NCBI GenBank assembly: GCA_013360445.1
Contig: JABWBP010000016.1
Span: 1-56,403 of the forward strand
Reading direction: 5' to 3'
Source of the DNA: Calditrichaceae bacterium
Lineage (GTDB): Bacteria; Calditrichota; Calditrichia; RBG-13-44-9; J075
Length of the DNA stretch: 56,403 nt
The notes beneath the pieces were generated by a model. The model did no database searches. It had not been told where the DNA came from and was given only the letters and a program-made list of their open reading frames with translations. The position numbers were made by a program, and so were the translations under genes. This document shows positions 1 to 8,679 of this stretch, in pieces. Positions within the stretch are counted from its first letter, which is position 1. Every line of letters begins with the position of its first letter.

Positions 1-76
1 GGCTCATGAAAGAACGCCACTACAAGCGGAAGTTCGATATTGATCGGAATTATCTCAGAGATGGGTAACTTCGCTT

Positions 77-1081
77 TTAAAGTCTTAAAGTAGAACTAAG
101 GCCCTCGAGGTTATAAGAATCGTATTGAATTCGTTTAAAGGTTGCATTTTCCCTGTCAAATAGATTCAATCCCTCTTGTGTTCCAATCCACAACATTCTG
201 CTATGATCCTCAAAGATTGTGCGAACATAATCATTGGATAAAGATTGAGGATCATGAGGATCATGCATGAAATGCCGGAAGGTCTCGCTTTGCCGGTCAA
301 AATAATTTAACCCGCCGCCGTAAGTTCCGATCCACAAAGTTCCTGCTTTATCTTCATAGATCGTATAGACTTCTCTGTAACTTAAACTTTGGGGATTTTG
401 CGGATCCGGTTTGAAGTGTTTAAATGTTTCACTTTTCAAATCCAGGCGATTCAGCCCCCAGTTTGTTCCCACCCACAAAACATTCGGTTGGCCGGGAGAC
501 TCGTAAATATCAAAGATCATTTCTCCGTACAAACTTTGGGGATTTTGCGGGTCATGGCCAAAATGCCGGAACGTTTTAGTATCCCGATCAAAACGGTTTA
601 GCTTCCCATCATAGGTTGCTATCCACAGGATTTTGGAATGGTCTTCATAAATGTCAACTACTTCGTTATGGCTCAGGCTTGCCGGAATTTTTGGATCATG
701 TTGAAAACGTTGAAAAGTTTCGCTTTGCCGGTCAAAACAGTTCAGCCCCCCCAGCCAGGTTCCTACCCAAAGAATCCCCTGGTGATCTTCATAAAGCGAT
801 TGTATGTGATTGCCGCTTAAACTATTCGGTATGGCTGGATCGTGCTTATATACTTTACATCCATGCCCGTCATACCTGTTTAACCCATCTTCCGTGCCAA
901 TCCATATAAACCCTTTACTGTCTGAGATGATGCACCGGACATAATTATTGGATAGTCCTTTTTCGGTATCAAGGTGATCGAATGCTACTCTTTGGGATTG
1001 GCAAAGGAGGCCGGGAGCAAAGATCATTATTCCCGGCCAAATCCAGCTCATTAAATTCCGGGAGGAAAAAAATTTTAACAT
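77..1081 (-). CDS. Truncated two-component-regulator propeller protein (sensor domain only)
   Basis: The protein has a signal peptide (about residues 1-29, ending GLLCQSQ) followed by six propeller repeats of the Reg_prop type (pattern EDHSxxLWIGTxxGLNxFDR, each followed by HDPxxPxSLS). In the family these repeats form the periplasmic ligand-sensing part of hybrid two-component systems and normally number 12-14, followed by a Y_Y_Y domain, a membrane segment and a kinase or cyclase. Here translation stops after the sixth repeat, so the output half is missing. The ATG at 1081 is chosen over an upstream GTG at 1144 because GGGGAG lies directly before it. The C-terminal residues (GLSSTLRL) diverge from the repeat, suggesting a rearrangement at the left edge. 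It is probably a gene remnant or a decoy sensor; the call as a propeller is secure, its function is not. Confidence 0.75.
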   Translation of the reverse strand: MLKFFSSRNLMSWIWPGIMIFAPGLLCQSQRVAFDHLDTEKGLSNNYVRCIISDSKGFIWIGTEDGLNRYDGHGCKVYKHDPAIPNSLSGNHIQSLYEDHQGILWVGTWLGGLNCFDRQSETFQRFQHDPKIPASLSHNEVVDIYEDHSKILWIATYDGKLNRFDRDTKTFRHFGHDPQNPQSLYGEMIFDIYESPGQPNVLWVGTNWGLNRLDLKSETFKHFKPDPQNPQSLSYREVYTIYEDKAGTLWIGTYGGGLNYFDRQSETFRHFMHDPHDPQSLSNDYVRTIFEDHSRMLWIGTQEGLNLFDRENATFKRIQYDSYNLEGLSSTLRL

Positions 1082-1281
1082 ATTCTCCCCTTCAAGCAAA
1101 AGAAGTTTCAGTAAGGCGAATGAAATCAGCAGAAAAATTTTCACTGCAAGTGCGAATAAGCGCCCTGCTCCAAAACCATGTATTTAAAAAATATTCGTTA
1201 TCACGAAATGATGGGATGAACCTAATCATTACTGGGGAAAAAGTCAAGAGATGGGGGTGGGGAAAAAAAATTAATCTTGAA

Positions 1282-1310
1282 TTGACGAAACAATGTGTAG
1301 AGATTAGGTT
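1282..1310 (+). promoter_or_regulatory. Predicted sigma70-type promoter of vapB
   Basis: TTGACG at 1282-1287 is separated by 17 bases from TAGGTT at 1305-1310, about 27 bases before the vapB start. The -35 matches five of six consensus bases, the -10 only about three. Position and spacing fit, but no transcript evidence exists. Confidence 0.35.
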
Positions 1311-1337
1311 AAAAATACACATAGACAGGGAAACACG

Positions 1338-1529
1338 ATGCGCACGAATATTATTATTGATGACCAATTGATGCAAGACGCCCTTCGCTTAGGCGGTTTC
1401 AAAACCAAAAAAGAAGCGGTGGAAGAAGCCTTGCGTTTATTGATCCGTTTAAAACAGCAAGAGCAGATTCGAGAATATCGCGGCAAATTGCATTGGGAAG
1501 GCGATTTAGAGGGCATGAGGACTGACTGA
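1338..1529 (+). CDS. vapB: VapB-family antitoxin
   Basis: This 63-residue protein begins MRTNIIIDDQLMQDALRLGG and carries the KTKKEAVEEALRLLI segment typical of VapB antitoxins (type II toxin-antitoxin, ribbon-helix-helix-like N-terminus for DNA binding and an acidic tail for toxin binding). AGGGA lies seven bases upstream of the ATG. The length is normal for the family. Its stop codon overlaps the start of the next gene (TGATG), the usual antitoxin-toxin coupling. The partner toxin is deleted internally, so this is now probably an orphan antitoxin. It could still repress its own promoter or neutralise a related VapC elsewhere in the genome. Confidence 0.85.
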   Translation: MRTNIIIDDQLMQDALRLGGFKTKKEAVEEALRLLIRLKQQEQIREYRGKLHWEGDLEGMRTD

Positions 1530-1666
1530 TGATTATGGTTGATACCTCGGTGTGGGTCGATTACTTTAACGGAACCTACTGCATTGAGAGTAATATGGTG
1601 CTGTTACATTCGGATAAGGATTTTGATGCATTGGAGACCCATTTGGGGCTGCAGATTGTTAAATGA
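1529..1666 (+). pseudogene. vapC: VapC toxin with large internal in-frame deletion
   Basis: The ATG overlaps the vapB stop. The 45-residue product starts MIMVDTSVWVDYFNG, the canonical PIN-domain N-terminus with the first catalytic aspartate, and then jumps directly to TYCIESNMVLLHSDKDFD...HLGLQ, the canonical PIN C-terminus with the last acidic motif. Full VapC ribonucleases have about 130 residues, so roughly 80-90 central residues, including the conserved middle Glu and Asp, are missing while the reading frame is kept. The product cannot form a complete PIN fold or active site. It is too short to be found by ordinary length cut-offs. Confidence 0.85.
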
Positions 1667-1696
1667 ACCGAAGAAATCCTGGTTATCCCGTTGATT

Positions 1697-1723
1697 CCTG
1701 CCTGCCGTTGGCATTCAGGCAGG
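1697..1723. repeat. Short palindromic dispersed repeat (CCTGCCTG family)
   Basis: Arms CCTGCCTG (1697-1704) and CAGGCAGG (1716-1723) form an inverted repeat after the vapC remnant. A relative of the same element lies inside the protease gene at 19704-19730. Confidence 0.6.
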
Positions 1724-1750
1724 CTGTCAAAAAATCTAAGTATGATGGAA

Positions 1751-2323
1751 TCAGCAAACAAATATGTAAGACGCTCCCAATACCATTGAAACCACAAACA
1801 TCGTTCCGTAAAACCATTTGGCGTCTTTGTATCGGATAACCTTCCAGCCCCGGAACTCGCCGGGGTTGACGAGATATTCCCTCAAGAAAGATTCGCGAGT
1901 TTCCTCACCGGCCGTTTCGGTGTAAATCCAGCCGACCACATCGAAAAAAGGAAAACGTTTTCCTTTTAGATCTTTTTCGCCTTTTAGCACCAAGCGCTCG
2001 AATACCTCGCTATTGAGGAAAAGAGAGATGTTCCGTTCCCGCCGGCTGCATTGCAGCAGGTGTTTGCGCCAGTGGTAGTCCATCACCCAAAACAGCAGGG
2101 GAATCAGCCCGGTCAGGAAAATGAGGCCAATTTTGATTTGCGAGGGTAAGTTACTCAGATATTGCACAATCAAATATAGACTGCCGCCCCAAAAAAGGAA
2201 GCCAAAGTTTTTGGTCTTGAAGATAATATCGTCTAAGTTTTTGATGGTGCTGTGGATCTGGTCGATTTCTTTTAAGAGCAGCTCCCAGCGGTGTTGGCGG
2301 CGGAGGTTGGAGAGATTTTCCAT
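1751..2323 (-). CDS. Hypothetical membrane protein with three predicted membrane segments
   Basis: This 190-residue protein is not recognised. The N-terminus (about residues 1-38) is polar and helical. Two hydrophobic segments follow at about 41-58 (FGFLFWGGSLYLIVQYL) and 64-83 (IGLIFLTGLIPLLFWVM), then a charged soluble region, and a third hydrophobic segment ends the protein (about 169-189). The topology suggests a small inner-membrane protein with a cytoplasmic middle domain. It stands alone between the vapBC remnant and the next minus-strand gene, with about 180 featureless bases upstream. Base composition is like its neighbours. No function is proposed. Confidence 0.6.
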   Translation of the reverse strand: MENLSNLRRQHRWELLLKEIDQIHSTIKNLDDIIFKTKNFGFLFWGGSLYLIVQYLSNLPSQIKIGLIFLTGLIPLLFWVMDYHWRKHLLQCSRRERNISLFLNSEVFERLVLKGEKDLKGKRFPFFDVVGWIYTETAGEETRESFLREYLVNPGEFRGWKVIRYKDAKWFYGTMFVVSMVLGASYIFVC

Positions 2324-2501
2324 AGATGATTGACTAATTTAAGTTCTTAGTTTTTCACTTCCCGCCAGGGGTTTCTACATCGATAAAAACAAGCAGGCTG
2401 TCTGGTATTTGGTTTGATAAGTACAATGGAGAAACCCACACCTCTGCCTCATAGCGAAACGGCCACCAGCGGAATTTACCTGGTTCAACTGCAACCAGTC
2501 T

Positions 2502-3638
2502 TCACCTGCGCCAATAGCGGCTTATTTCCTTCTCTAATATTTGATAGATAGGATGAAAACCCTGCCCTCGCAGGTAGAGTGTCAGGTTGTGCTTGTGCAA
2601 ATGCTGGCTGGCCGATAGATTGGCGCTGCTTTGCATGATATGGACTTCATCAAGTGTTCTTGCCAATACTAACTTGTGGCCTAACATAGCGGAGCCGCTG
2701 GGAAACTTTGCCCAACGTATATCAAGATGCAGTTGCCGCGCCTTTTCATAGGCAGCCCTGTTCTCATCATTAGCGTCTAAAAGTATTCTGACCCGACAGC
2801 CTCTTCTGCAAAGGTCATTAAGTTTTATAAAAACTGGAAGACCAATGTGCGAATCGGGAAGGGCGTTGTAATACGAAAGCCAAATCGCCGTGTTTGGGCA
2901 AGTCGATACATTATTCAGCAGTTCCAGAACGGGACTTGTCCGGTTCGGGTGCATAACAAACTTCATAATGCCGAACCGCGTATTAAATGCGAGGGTTTTA
3001 GGTGAACTTGCAGGCCGGCCAAACAGTCGATCCACCTCAGCTTGATAAAATGCAAAGAGATCCCTTCCTCGCTGCATTGTAAAGAATAGAGCGGTATGAG
3101 TACGGGGTTGTCTTTCACCCGCCTTTTGCCGGCGGGTATTATATGATCCGATGATGGCGCGAACTGTCCCATCCCTCTGCAGCAACATCATGCTTTTATG
3201 ATGGGGATGTGGAGATTTTCGAAAAATTTTATAACAAGCTGCTTGCAAAGCGGAGGGAACCACTGCCAGGCATTCGGGGTTGAGCTTATCGCGATAGACC
3301 GCAATGACCTCCACTCCCCACAGTGCGGCATCAACCAGGGCATGATTTATCTGGGGTTGGGTAAGACTTTTCTGGAGGATGATCAGCTTATCACCGACCC
3401 TCGCGCGTGCAATCTCACGCAAATACAAACGTGCGATGGGTGTTGTTATGCCGCGATGCCCATCCTGATCGATGTGAACCTCGAAACCTCCCACTAGTGT
3501 ATGCGCAGTCATTTCCTCAGAAACCGGTATTAGCGGCGAAAGTTCTGGAGGAAGCTGCCCAATCAGATATGTCATCATGTTCTGGCCCAGTTTGTCTTTT
3601 TGCAACATATCAATCGATTCTGTTTGCTGCAATTTCAA
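2502..3638 (-). CDS. PLD-superfamily (phospholipase D-like) protein with two HxK motifs
   Basis: The 378-residue protein has two PLD-type half-sites: HHK at about 146-148 followed by GSYN at 164-167, and GHK at about 320-322 followed by SSAN at 337-340. The PLD family uses paired HxK...(G/S)SxN motifs for phosphodiester transfer or hydrolysis; members include phospholipases, cardiolipin synthases and nucleases. No signal peptide or transmembrane segment is evident, and the substrate cannot be told. The start is uncertain: the upstream codon at 3638 is TTG and an ATG lies at 3608, neither with a strong ribosome site. It begins 37 bases after the HExxH gene upstream and is the last gene of the long minus-strand series, so it may be co-transcribed with it. 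Confidence 0.7.
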   Translation of the reverse strand: MKLQQTESIDMLQKDKLGQNMMTYLIGQLPPELSPLIPVSEEMTAHTLVGGFEVHIDQDGHRGITTPIARLYLREIARARVGDKLIILQKSLTQPQINHALVDAALWGVEVIAVYRDKLNPECLAVVPSALQAACYKIFRKSPHPHHKSMMLLQRDGTVRAIIGSYNTRRQKAGERQPRTHTALFFTMQRGRDLFAFYQAEVDRLFGRPASSPKTLAFNTRFGIMKFVMHPNRTSPVLELLNNVSTCPNTAIWLSYYNALPDSHIGLPVFIKLNDLCRRGCRVRILLDANDENRAAYEKARQLHLDIRWAKFPSGSAMLGHKLVLARTLDEVHIMQSSANLSASQHLHKHNLTLYLRGQGFHPIYQILEKEISRYWRR

Positions 3639-3675
3639 TTGGCTTGAGTGATTTTTTCTCCATCATTCATATTTA

Positions 3676-4452
3676 CTAAATTGGGCTGGAGATGCATTTA
3701 TTGACAGCAATCTGTTCAGGCGTACGTCCATTTACTCTCAACGCAAAAACTTCATAGCAATAGGCGTTGGTATTCTTCCTCTCGTTCGGCCCGTGATCGA
3801 AGAGCGGACTAAAAACCAGGTGAAGCATCTCGTGAAGGATCACTGCTGCTTTCTGGAATTCAGGCAGTCTCCAAAAGCTTGGGCACAACCACACTTCTTT
3901 CGTGGCCGGAAAGGCAAGAGCGTGAACGTCAACAATGCTACCGGCAGGAGGATCATCAGAAGTGGTGGTCGTGCAGGAGTCGCACCGATAAAACGTCGTC
4001 TGTTGTCGCAATGCTTGCTCGACCTGCCAAAACCGCCAGGCTACTATATCGCCGGGCTCACTGTTCCCTGCCCAGGGGATAGCTTGAGAGGCACTATGAC
4101 CGAATACCTGGTGGAACATTAGGTCTATTACGGGATTTCGGGGATGTTTAAGCATGTCTGCCGCCTTTGCGGCGAGCCGTATAGCTTGGCAGATTGCTCT
4201 TTGCAAGATCCTGGAACATTTAGCGGCATTGGCGAATGGAAGACAGTTTTTAGTGCAAACGAAACGGAAGCTTTGGCGAGTTGCTCGAGGGTCGCCTTTC
4301 TCTTTTCTGCATCTCCAATACCGTACGCCCGCCGCCCGAGGAACTGACGCCTGTGATAAGAGGTCGCTCAAATAGCCTGAGTAGGGAATGGTGCTCTCTT
4401 CCCACCCTGCAAGTAATGGCGTGTTGGCAATGCGTTGATTGTAGATGTACAT
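3676..4452 (-). CDS. Putative aspzincin (M35-like) zinc metalloprotease, paralogue 1
   Basis: The 258-residue protein contains HEMLH (207-211), followed at the right distance by Asp219 (LFDHG) and then NAYCYEVFAL. Aspzincins (deuterolysin/M35 and Lys-specific metallo-endopeptidases) bind zinc by HExxH plus a downstream Asp and share a conserved N-A-x-x-Y segment. A helical block, CSRILxxAIxxAIRLA (about 80-100), a VWLCPSFW strand and many cysteines are shared with the gene at 5256-6029. No clear signal peptide is present. AGGA precedes the ATG. It follows a methyltransferase gene by nine bases. Catalytic activity is inferred from motifs; the family match is by pattern only. Confidence 0.6.
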   Translation of the reverse strand: MYIYNQRIANTPLLAGWEESTIPYSGYLSDLLSQASVPRAAGVRYWRCRKEKGDPRATRQSFRFVCTKNCLPFANAAKCSRILQRAICQAIRLAAKAADMLKHPRNPVIDLMFHQVFGHSASQAIPWAGNSEPGDIVAWRFWQVEQALRQQTTFYRCDSCTTTTSDDPPAGSIVDVHALAFPATKEVWLCPSFWRLPEFQKAAVILHEMLHLVFSPLFDHGPNERKNTNAYCYEVFALRVNGRTPEQIAVNKCISSPI

Positions 4453-4461
4453 ATTTGATTC

Positions 4462-5235
4462 CTACGTTTGACAAGACAATTTTTGCGCAATGATAATCAC
4501 TCGCGAGGGGCATTTTGTTGCTGCCTGTAGCGTCACCGCATTATGAATCCCCCTGATCAAAAAACCGGCCTGTTGCATCCAACGGCACACCTCCCCGGGA
4601 GAATAGAGACGCTCTTTATGCACTTCGATCTTCGGCGGCGCCAGATTCGCAGAGCGAAGAACTGCACGTATGGAAAGCAATTTTTGCCGGGGAGACCAGC
4701 GAATGTGCTGCATCAATTCACGGCCTGGCCCGGCATCAAGACGAACGATAAGCCCCATTAGTGTATGCTGGGGTTGTTTGTCCGTAAGCAGATCAAAGAT
4801 AAAATGGCCTCCTGGGTTGAGATTTGCAAAAATACGATCAAAGGCTTTCTTCAAATCACTTGCTGACATGATATGATTCATGGTATCGAAATTGGCCGTT
4901 ACCAGGTCCACCGGGCAGGGTAAGGACAGACAGCGGATGTCCTGCTGCAAAAAACAAACGTTCGCGTCATCGCAATTACGCCTGGCGACCTTTAACATCT
5001 CCAGGGAACGATCTACGGCAAAAACGGGCACTCCCCGGCAGCGGCTCAGGTAACAGGCAAACAAACCGGTGCCGCAGCCCAGGTCCGCCGCGGAGCGAAA
5101 CCGGATTCCATAACACCTGACCAGTCTCTCGAAAGCGAACCGGGTATGACGAAGAAAAGGAATCCCCAGGGCAATATCGTACGCTCCCGCTATTTTGCTG
5201 TAAGGGGTGGCAGGTAGGTGAATGCCATGATTCAT
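4462..5235 (-). CDS. Class I SAM-dependent methyltransferase
   Basis: A Rossmann methyltransferase of 257 residues. Motif I is AADLGCGTGLFACYL (about residues 50-65), an acidic motif II follows (FAVDRS), and VDLVTANFDTMNHI matches the post-motif region of Methyltransf_11/25-type small-molecule or protein methyltransferases. The substrate is unknown. It sits between two paralogous HExxH proteins (nine bases and about 20 bases apart), so it is almost certainly part of the same operon and may modify a product of this locus. Confidence 0.8.
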   Translation of the reverse strand: MNHGIHLPATPYSKIAGAYDIALGIPFLRHTRFAFERLVRCYGIRFRSAADLGCGTGLFACYLSRCRGVPVFAVDRSLEMLKVARRNCDDANVCFLQQDIRCLSLPCPVDLVTANFDTMNHIMSASDLKKAFDRIFANLNPGGHFIFDLLTDKQPQHTLMGLIVRLDAGPGRELMQHIRWSPRQKLLSIRAVLRSANLAPPKIEVHKERLYSPGEVCRWMQQAGFLIRGIHNAVTLQAATKCPSRVIIIAQKLSCQT

Positions 5236-5255
5236 TTATATCCCACTTGATTCTT

Positions 5256-6029
5256 TTAAGGCTGGCACTGACTGAGTATGTCTGGATCTGAACCGTAGCC
5301 CGCGAGCCGCAAAGCAAAAACTCTATAACAGTGGGCGTTGCGCATCCTACCGGGGTGTGTACCCGGGACATTGGGAAGATAAAGCATATGGAGCGTCTCA
5401 TGAATGATGGTTCCCGCCCGATAAATCTGGGAGGGTTGTCCTGGCGATCCTGTGGTACTCCAGAACCCTGGGCACAGAACCACCACGTTGGGCAAGCTTG
5501 GATGGGTCCATGCATTAGTCGTTGGAGAACAGCATGTCAAATCAGTATCAGCACAGGCGGGACGAACAGGCAAGCAGCGAAACGTTATTCGCCTTCCTCC
5601 TCCTAACTCCCTTGCAAGAGCCCGGAAACGTGCGGCTACAACCGCCCCCGTCGGTCTACTTGTTCCTGCAAACAATTTTGAGGGGTGGTTGCGACCGAAA
5701 GCGACCCTGAATTCGTGCACTGTTTTTTGAACGTCAGCTGGACTTGCAGTATTCGAAAGGACGGCATCAAGCTTGCTCGCCGCATTCGTAGCGAGGCGGA
5801 TTGCTTCGCGGATCGCCTGATACAATATCCGGCTGCATTGCGCCGCTGTAGCCGGAGCACAGCCGGCGGGGCATTCGAGTGTGAAGCTCGGTCTGAGTGA
5901 CGGTGTGGGTGTGGCGGGTTCGCCTATGGAAAGATGCTCCTCTCGCCTGCGGCACTGTGTGCATCTACCTCCCGGACCACAACCGAAGTAACCCATGGTT
6001 GGCTCTTGTTGAAGGTGCAAATAAGGCAT
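5256..6029 (-). CDS. Putative aspzincin-like HExxH protein, paralogue 2
   Basis: The 257-residue protein has HETLH (210-214) and the NAHCYRVFALRLAG segment of paralogue 1, as well as the shared CSRILYQAIREAIRLA helix and VVLCPGFW strand. Unlike paralogues 1 and 3 it has no obvious Asp shortly after the HExxH; the sequence there is Pro/Gly-rich (NVPGTHPG). Its third zinc ligand is therefore unclear and it may be inactive. The N-terminus is rich in Cys and Gly, and Cys pairs through the protein suggest disulfides or metal sites. A strong ribosome site (AAGGAGAC) precedes the ATG. The neighbours on both sides are paralogues or the methyltransferase. Confidence 0.55.
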   Translation of the reverse strand: MPYLHLQQEPTMGYFGCGPGGRCTQCRRREEHLSIGEPATPTPSLRPSFTLECPAGCAPATAAQCSRILYQAIREAIRLATNAASKLDAVLSNTASPADVQKTVHEFRVAFGRNHPSKLFAGTSRPTGAVVAARFRALARELGGGRRITFRCLPVRPACADTDLTCCSPTTNAWTHPSLPNVVVLCPGFWSTTGSPGQPSQIYRAGTIIHETLHMLYLPNVPGTHPGRMRNAHCYRVFALRLAGYGSDPDILSQCQP

Positions 6030-6099
6030 GATTGTAGTCTCCTTTTTCTCTCATTTACATTTTTTGAAACCATGTGTGTATTCTACAGCAATGGTTATC

Positions 6100-7026
6100 T
6101 CACCGTCGCACTGCCGGTCGGCCTCTAAGACGGATCGAAGTCTGGGGTCGAAAGATCGTCGCCACCTTTTTAAATGAACCAGTACCGGCAGCGCCAAATC
6201 CAAAAATCCCCGACACTCCGGTTCCGGCTGTGGGAACGCACAAGTTTGACACAGTGCATCTCGCTGCAAAATTTGGGTCTATTGGGCTGTTATTGGTTAC
6301 CGCGACGAACTGTGCCAGGCATTCGGCTACGCCAATGGTGTGGCCCCTGTAATCTGCGGTGCAGTGGTAAAGATGTGACGCTTCGTGGATAATTGTCTGA
6401 GCTTGAAACTCTACATGGTCTCTGAGATCGACACCTGACGCAGGTACCCAAAAGTTATAACAAAAACGGATCGTATTCCTGATGGGCTTCGAACAGTCGA
6501 TCTGGTTGGGATCGTCATCGCGAGTCGGTAATAGGACATAAGCCCAATCGCCCCGAGCACAAAGGGGTCCGGCACATACATACAAAATGTGGTTACCGGC
6601 GATCAGATTTCTAACCCGAGTCAATCTACGGATTACTTCCGCCACCGACCTGTTTACAAATGTACCCGCTGTCCATACACGGATATTCTCAATACAGACA
6701 CTCAGTCGGTTCTTTAGCCAGTCAAGGGTAATGTCACCCAGTACCGGCCATGCCGGTGGTTCCCCGGCACAGACACGATTCCTTCCGTTCACCAATTCAC
6801 CGATCGTATTGTCAAGCATCTCTACCGCACGGGCGACTGCCCTGGAAATAACACTAAAGGGGTCGGTTACTCCAAAGACGGTACGTGTGGCGCAGTTTCC
6901 AAACAACTTATTTCGCGTCAACGGCCTCACGGGTACCAAAACAGGGATGCGCCGGTTATCACAACTGCGCCGCGCGGGCTGAGGTTCACCATAGGTTACG
7001 TTTGCCAGAAAGCTATTATATGCCAT
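6100..7026 (-). CDS. Putative aspzincin (M35-like) zinc metalloprotease, paralogue 3
   Basis: The 308-residue protein carries HEASH (214-218) followed by TADYRG, very close to the deuterolysin pattern HExxH...SDY, so Asp225 is the likely third zinc ligand. The segment AECLAQFVAV corresponds to the N-A-x-x-Y region of the family. It shares IRFCYNFW and the QTIIHE strand with paralogues 1 and 2 but is longer, with about 75 extra C-terminal residues rich in Gly/Thr that end in Arg-rich RLRGRPAVRR. A perfect ribosome site (AAAGGAGGT) precedes the ATG. This is the strongest metalloprotease candidate of the three. Confidence 0.62.
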   Translation of the reverse strand: MAYNSFLANVTYGEPQPARRSCDNRRIPVLVPVRPLTRNKLFGNCATRTVFGVTDPFSVISRAVARAVEMLDNTIGELVNGRNRVCAGEPPAWPVLGDITLDWLKNRLSVCIENIRVWTAGTFVNRSVAEVIRRLTRVRNLIAGNHILYVCAGPLCARGDWAYVLLPTRDDDPNQIDCSKPIRNTIRFCYNFWVPASGVDLRDHVEFQAQTIIHEASHLYHCTADYRGHTIGVAECLAQFVAVTNNSPIDPNFAARCTVSNLCVPTAGTGVSGIFGFGAAGTGSFKKVATIFRPQTSIRLRGRPAVRR

Positions 7027-7129
7027 TTTCCAATACCTCCTTTTTTATCAAAGATGATTAATCGTTCCTGAACTTTTTTAAGGCTGGTTGTTCGGTCGAT
7101 CAAATATGGTATCCATTGGAATCGGAGAA

Positions 7130-8668
7130 TCAAACTCCTTTTCGCCTCCAAAAAACCTCCCATTCCGGCAGCATCGTTTGCGGATCGTACCCGGCCATCG
7201 CCAGTGTTTGGCAAGCCCAATCGCGGATGGCGGGATGTGACAGCATTCCCTTCGGCGGCCGTACCGCCCATAGCTGTTCTTCAATATTTTTCCCTCTTAG
7301 CAGAGCCTGCCATTTTCGCAATGCCTTATTTTCAGCGAATAAACCTTTCAGCCACCGGAAAAAGGGATTCAACCATCCTTGGGATGATTCCTCCAACCGC
7401 ATATCGTACAGCACTTCTTCGCGGCTGAACCGGAATTCATGGAGCTTAAGGAACTGCCGGGGGATATCTCGCTTCGGATGTATAGAATCCGCGTCTGAAC
7501 CGGTGTTAATCCTGGAAGCAGGAGGAACAAATTCCTCCGGTTTTGCGGCAGGCGGGTTCTGGGTCCAGCCTGATTCATTGTAAGGGGGAGAAAGCGTATT
7601 GTTGTTCAAGCTTGCTTCCGGCTCAAACCGCTCATTTACCGTGGCCGTAGCGCCCCTTTGAGATTGTCCGTTATAATGGTCTGTGCCGTTTCTGCTCGGC
7701 GCCTTTGCCAATTGGAGCCGGAAAACCAGGTCAAAAGGCAGGAGCACCCCCGGCTCCCGCGGGATTTGAAGCGGCAGGCGCGGCCGCTGCTGCAGCACTG
7801 CTTCCAGGCGAAGCTTCCTGGCGGCTTCAAAGGTAAAAAGCCCGAGCTGGCCGGCATCCTGCCCATCTCCCAATATTGCCGCAGCTAAAGATTCCAGGCG
7901 CAGAGCCGACTTTACTTCATAGATTTGCACGTAACAGGGAAGCCGTTGTTCATCCTTTAGAGCTTCCGGGTGCGCCACTTGCGGCTTTAACATTTGCTTG
8001 AAATCCCCCCATTGCGCCGGCCTTTGTAAACCGGGGCCGGGAAAAAGCGCCCGGAAGAACGGAAATGCCGGAGGCGGCGTTGCCGGCCGGGAGAGCGCCT
8101 CGGAATCAGGTAATTTTTTTGCTATCCGTTCCGATGACGGTTGTACTTCCTCTAAAATTTCTTCTGCATTCTCCGGCACTTCCTCGGGAAAGGGGGAGGG
8201 TTTATCTGACCCCGGTATTTCCATCCCCGCTCTCCTTTGAAAGGATGGAACGAGTTCGACAATGTCGCCATGCGGCCCGGACACTAATTTGTAAAGAGGA
8301 CGAACCTGGGAGCCAATCTTTTCATAAAAACGTCCCGCTTCATCGCGAAGAATTTTACCTTTTACCGGGCGCGGAGAGAACGGAGAATTTTCCGGCGGGG
8401 AATCGCCTGGCGCTGAAAAGAACGCCCGGGGCAGGGTATCGAGCATAAAATTAGGTGAATGAAACTCAAATCTTTTACCAGGCTCTACTATGATTGCGCG
8501 CATGAGCTGCAGGGGATTCTGCCCATAGAAAAACGTCGGAAGTAAACCGTTGCGGATCGCTACTAAAATAACCCGCGCTATTGCATTGTTATAGGAATCC
8601 TCTAACGCCAGGGATTCATCCCCATAGGAATTATAAGGGCTGTCGAAAATTTTGTGATTATACATCAT
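7130..8668 (-). CDS. Hypothetical 512-residue protein of the capsid-like cluster
   Basis: Not recognised. The N-terminal 100 residues (AIARVILVAIRNGLLPTFFYG...) look folded, the middle (about 110-220) is Pro/Glu/Ser-rich and probably disordered, and a region near 250-330 includes ILGDGQDAGQLGLF and LLPFDLVFRLQL. The latter resembles the PFDYxFRFxL opening of the beta-domain proteins at 9744-11893. The C-terminal 90 residues are Trp-rich and helical (FFRWLKGLF, IRDWACQTLAMAGYDP). AAGGAGAC precedes the ATG. It follows the M15 peptidase gene by 11 bases. A structural or connector role is a guess from context only. Confidence 0.6.
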   Translation of the reverse strand: MMYNHKIFDSPYNSYGDESLALEDSYNNAIARVILVAIRNGLLPTFFYGQNPLQLMRAIIVEPGKRFEFHSPNFMLDTLPRAFFSAPGDSPPENSPFSPRPVKGKILRDEAGRFYEKIGSQVRPLYKLVSGPHGDIVELVPSFQRRAGMEIPGSDKPSPFPEEVPENAEEILEEVQPSSERIAKKLPDSEALSRPATPPPAFPFFRALFPGPGLQRPAQWGDFKQMLKPQVAHPEALKDEQRLPCYVQIYEVKSALRLESLAAAILGDGQDAGQLGLFTFEAARKLRLEAVLQQRPRLPLQIPREPGVLLPFDLVFRLQLAKAPSRNGTDHYNGQSQRGATATVNERFEPEASLNNNTLSPPYNESGWTQNPPAAKPEEFVPPASRINTGSDADSIHPKRDIPRQFLKLHEFRFSREEVLYDMRLEESSQGWLNPFFRWLKGLFAENKALRKWQALLRGKNIEEQLWAVRPPKGMLSHPAIRDWACQTLAMAGYDPQTMLPEWEVFWRRKGV

Positions 8669-8679
8669 AAATTGTCTCC

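Noticed and set aside
6-68. Plus-strand coding tail at the left edge
   Set aside because: Only 20 codons are visible and no family is recognisable; it is mentioned in a finding but not annotated as a gene.
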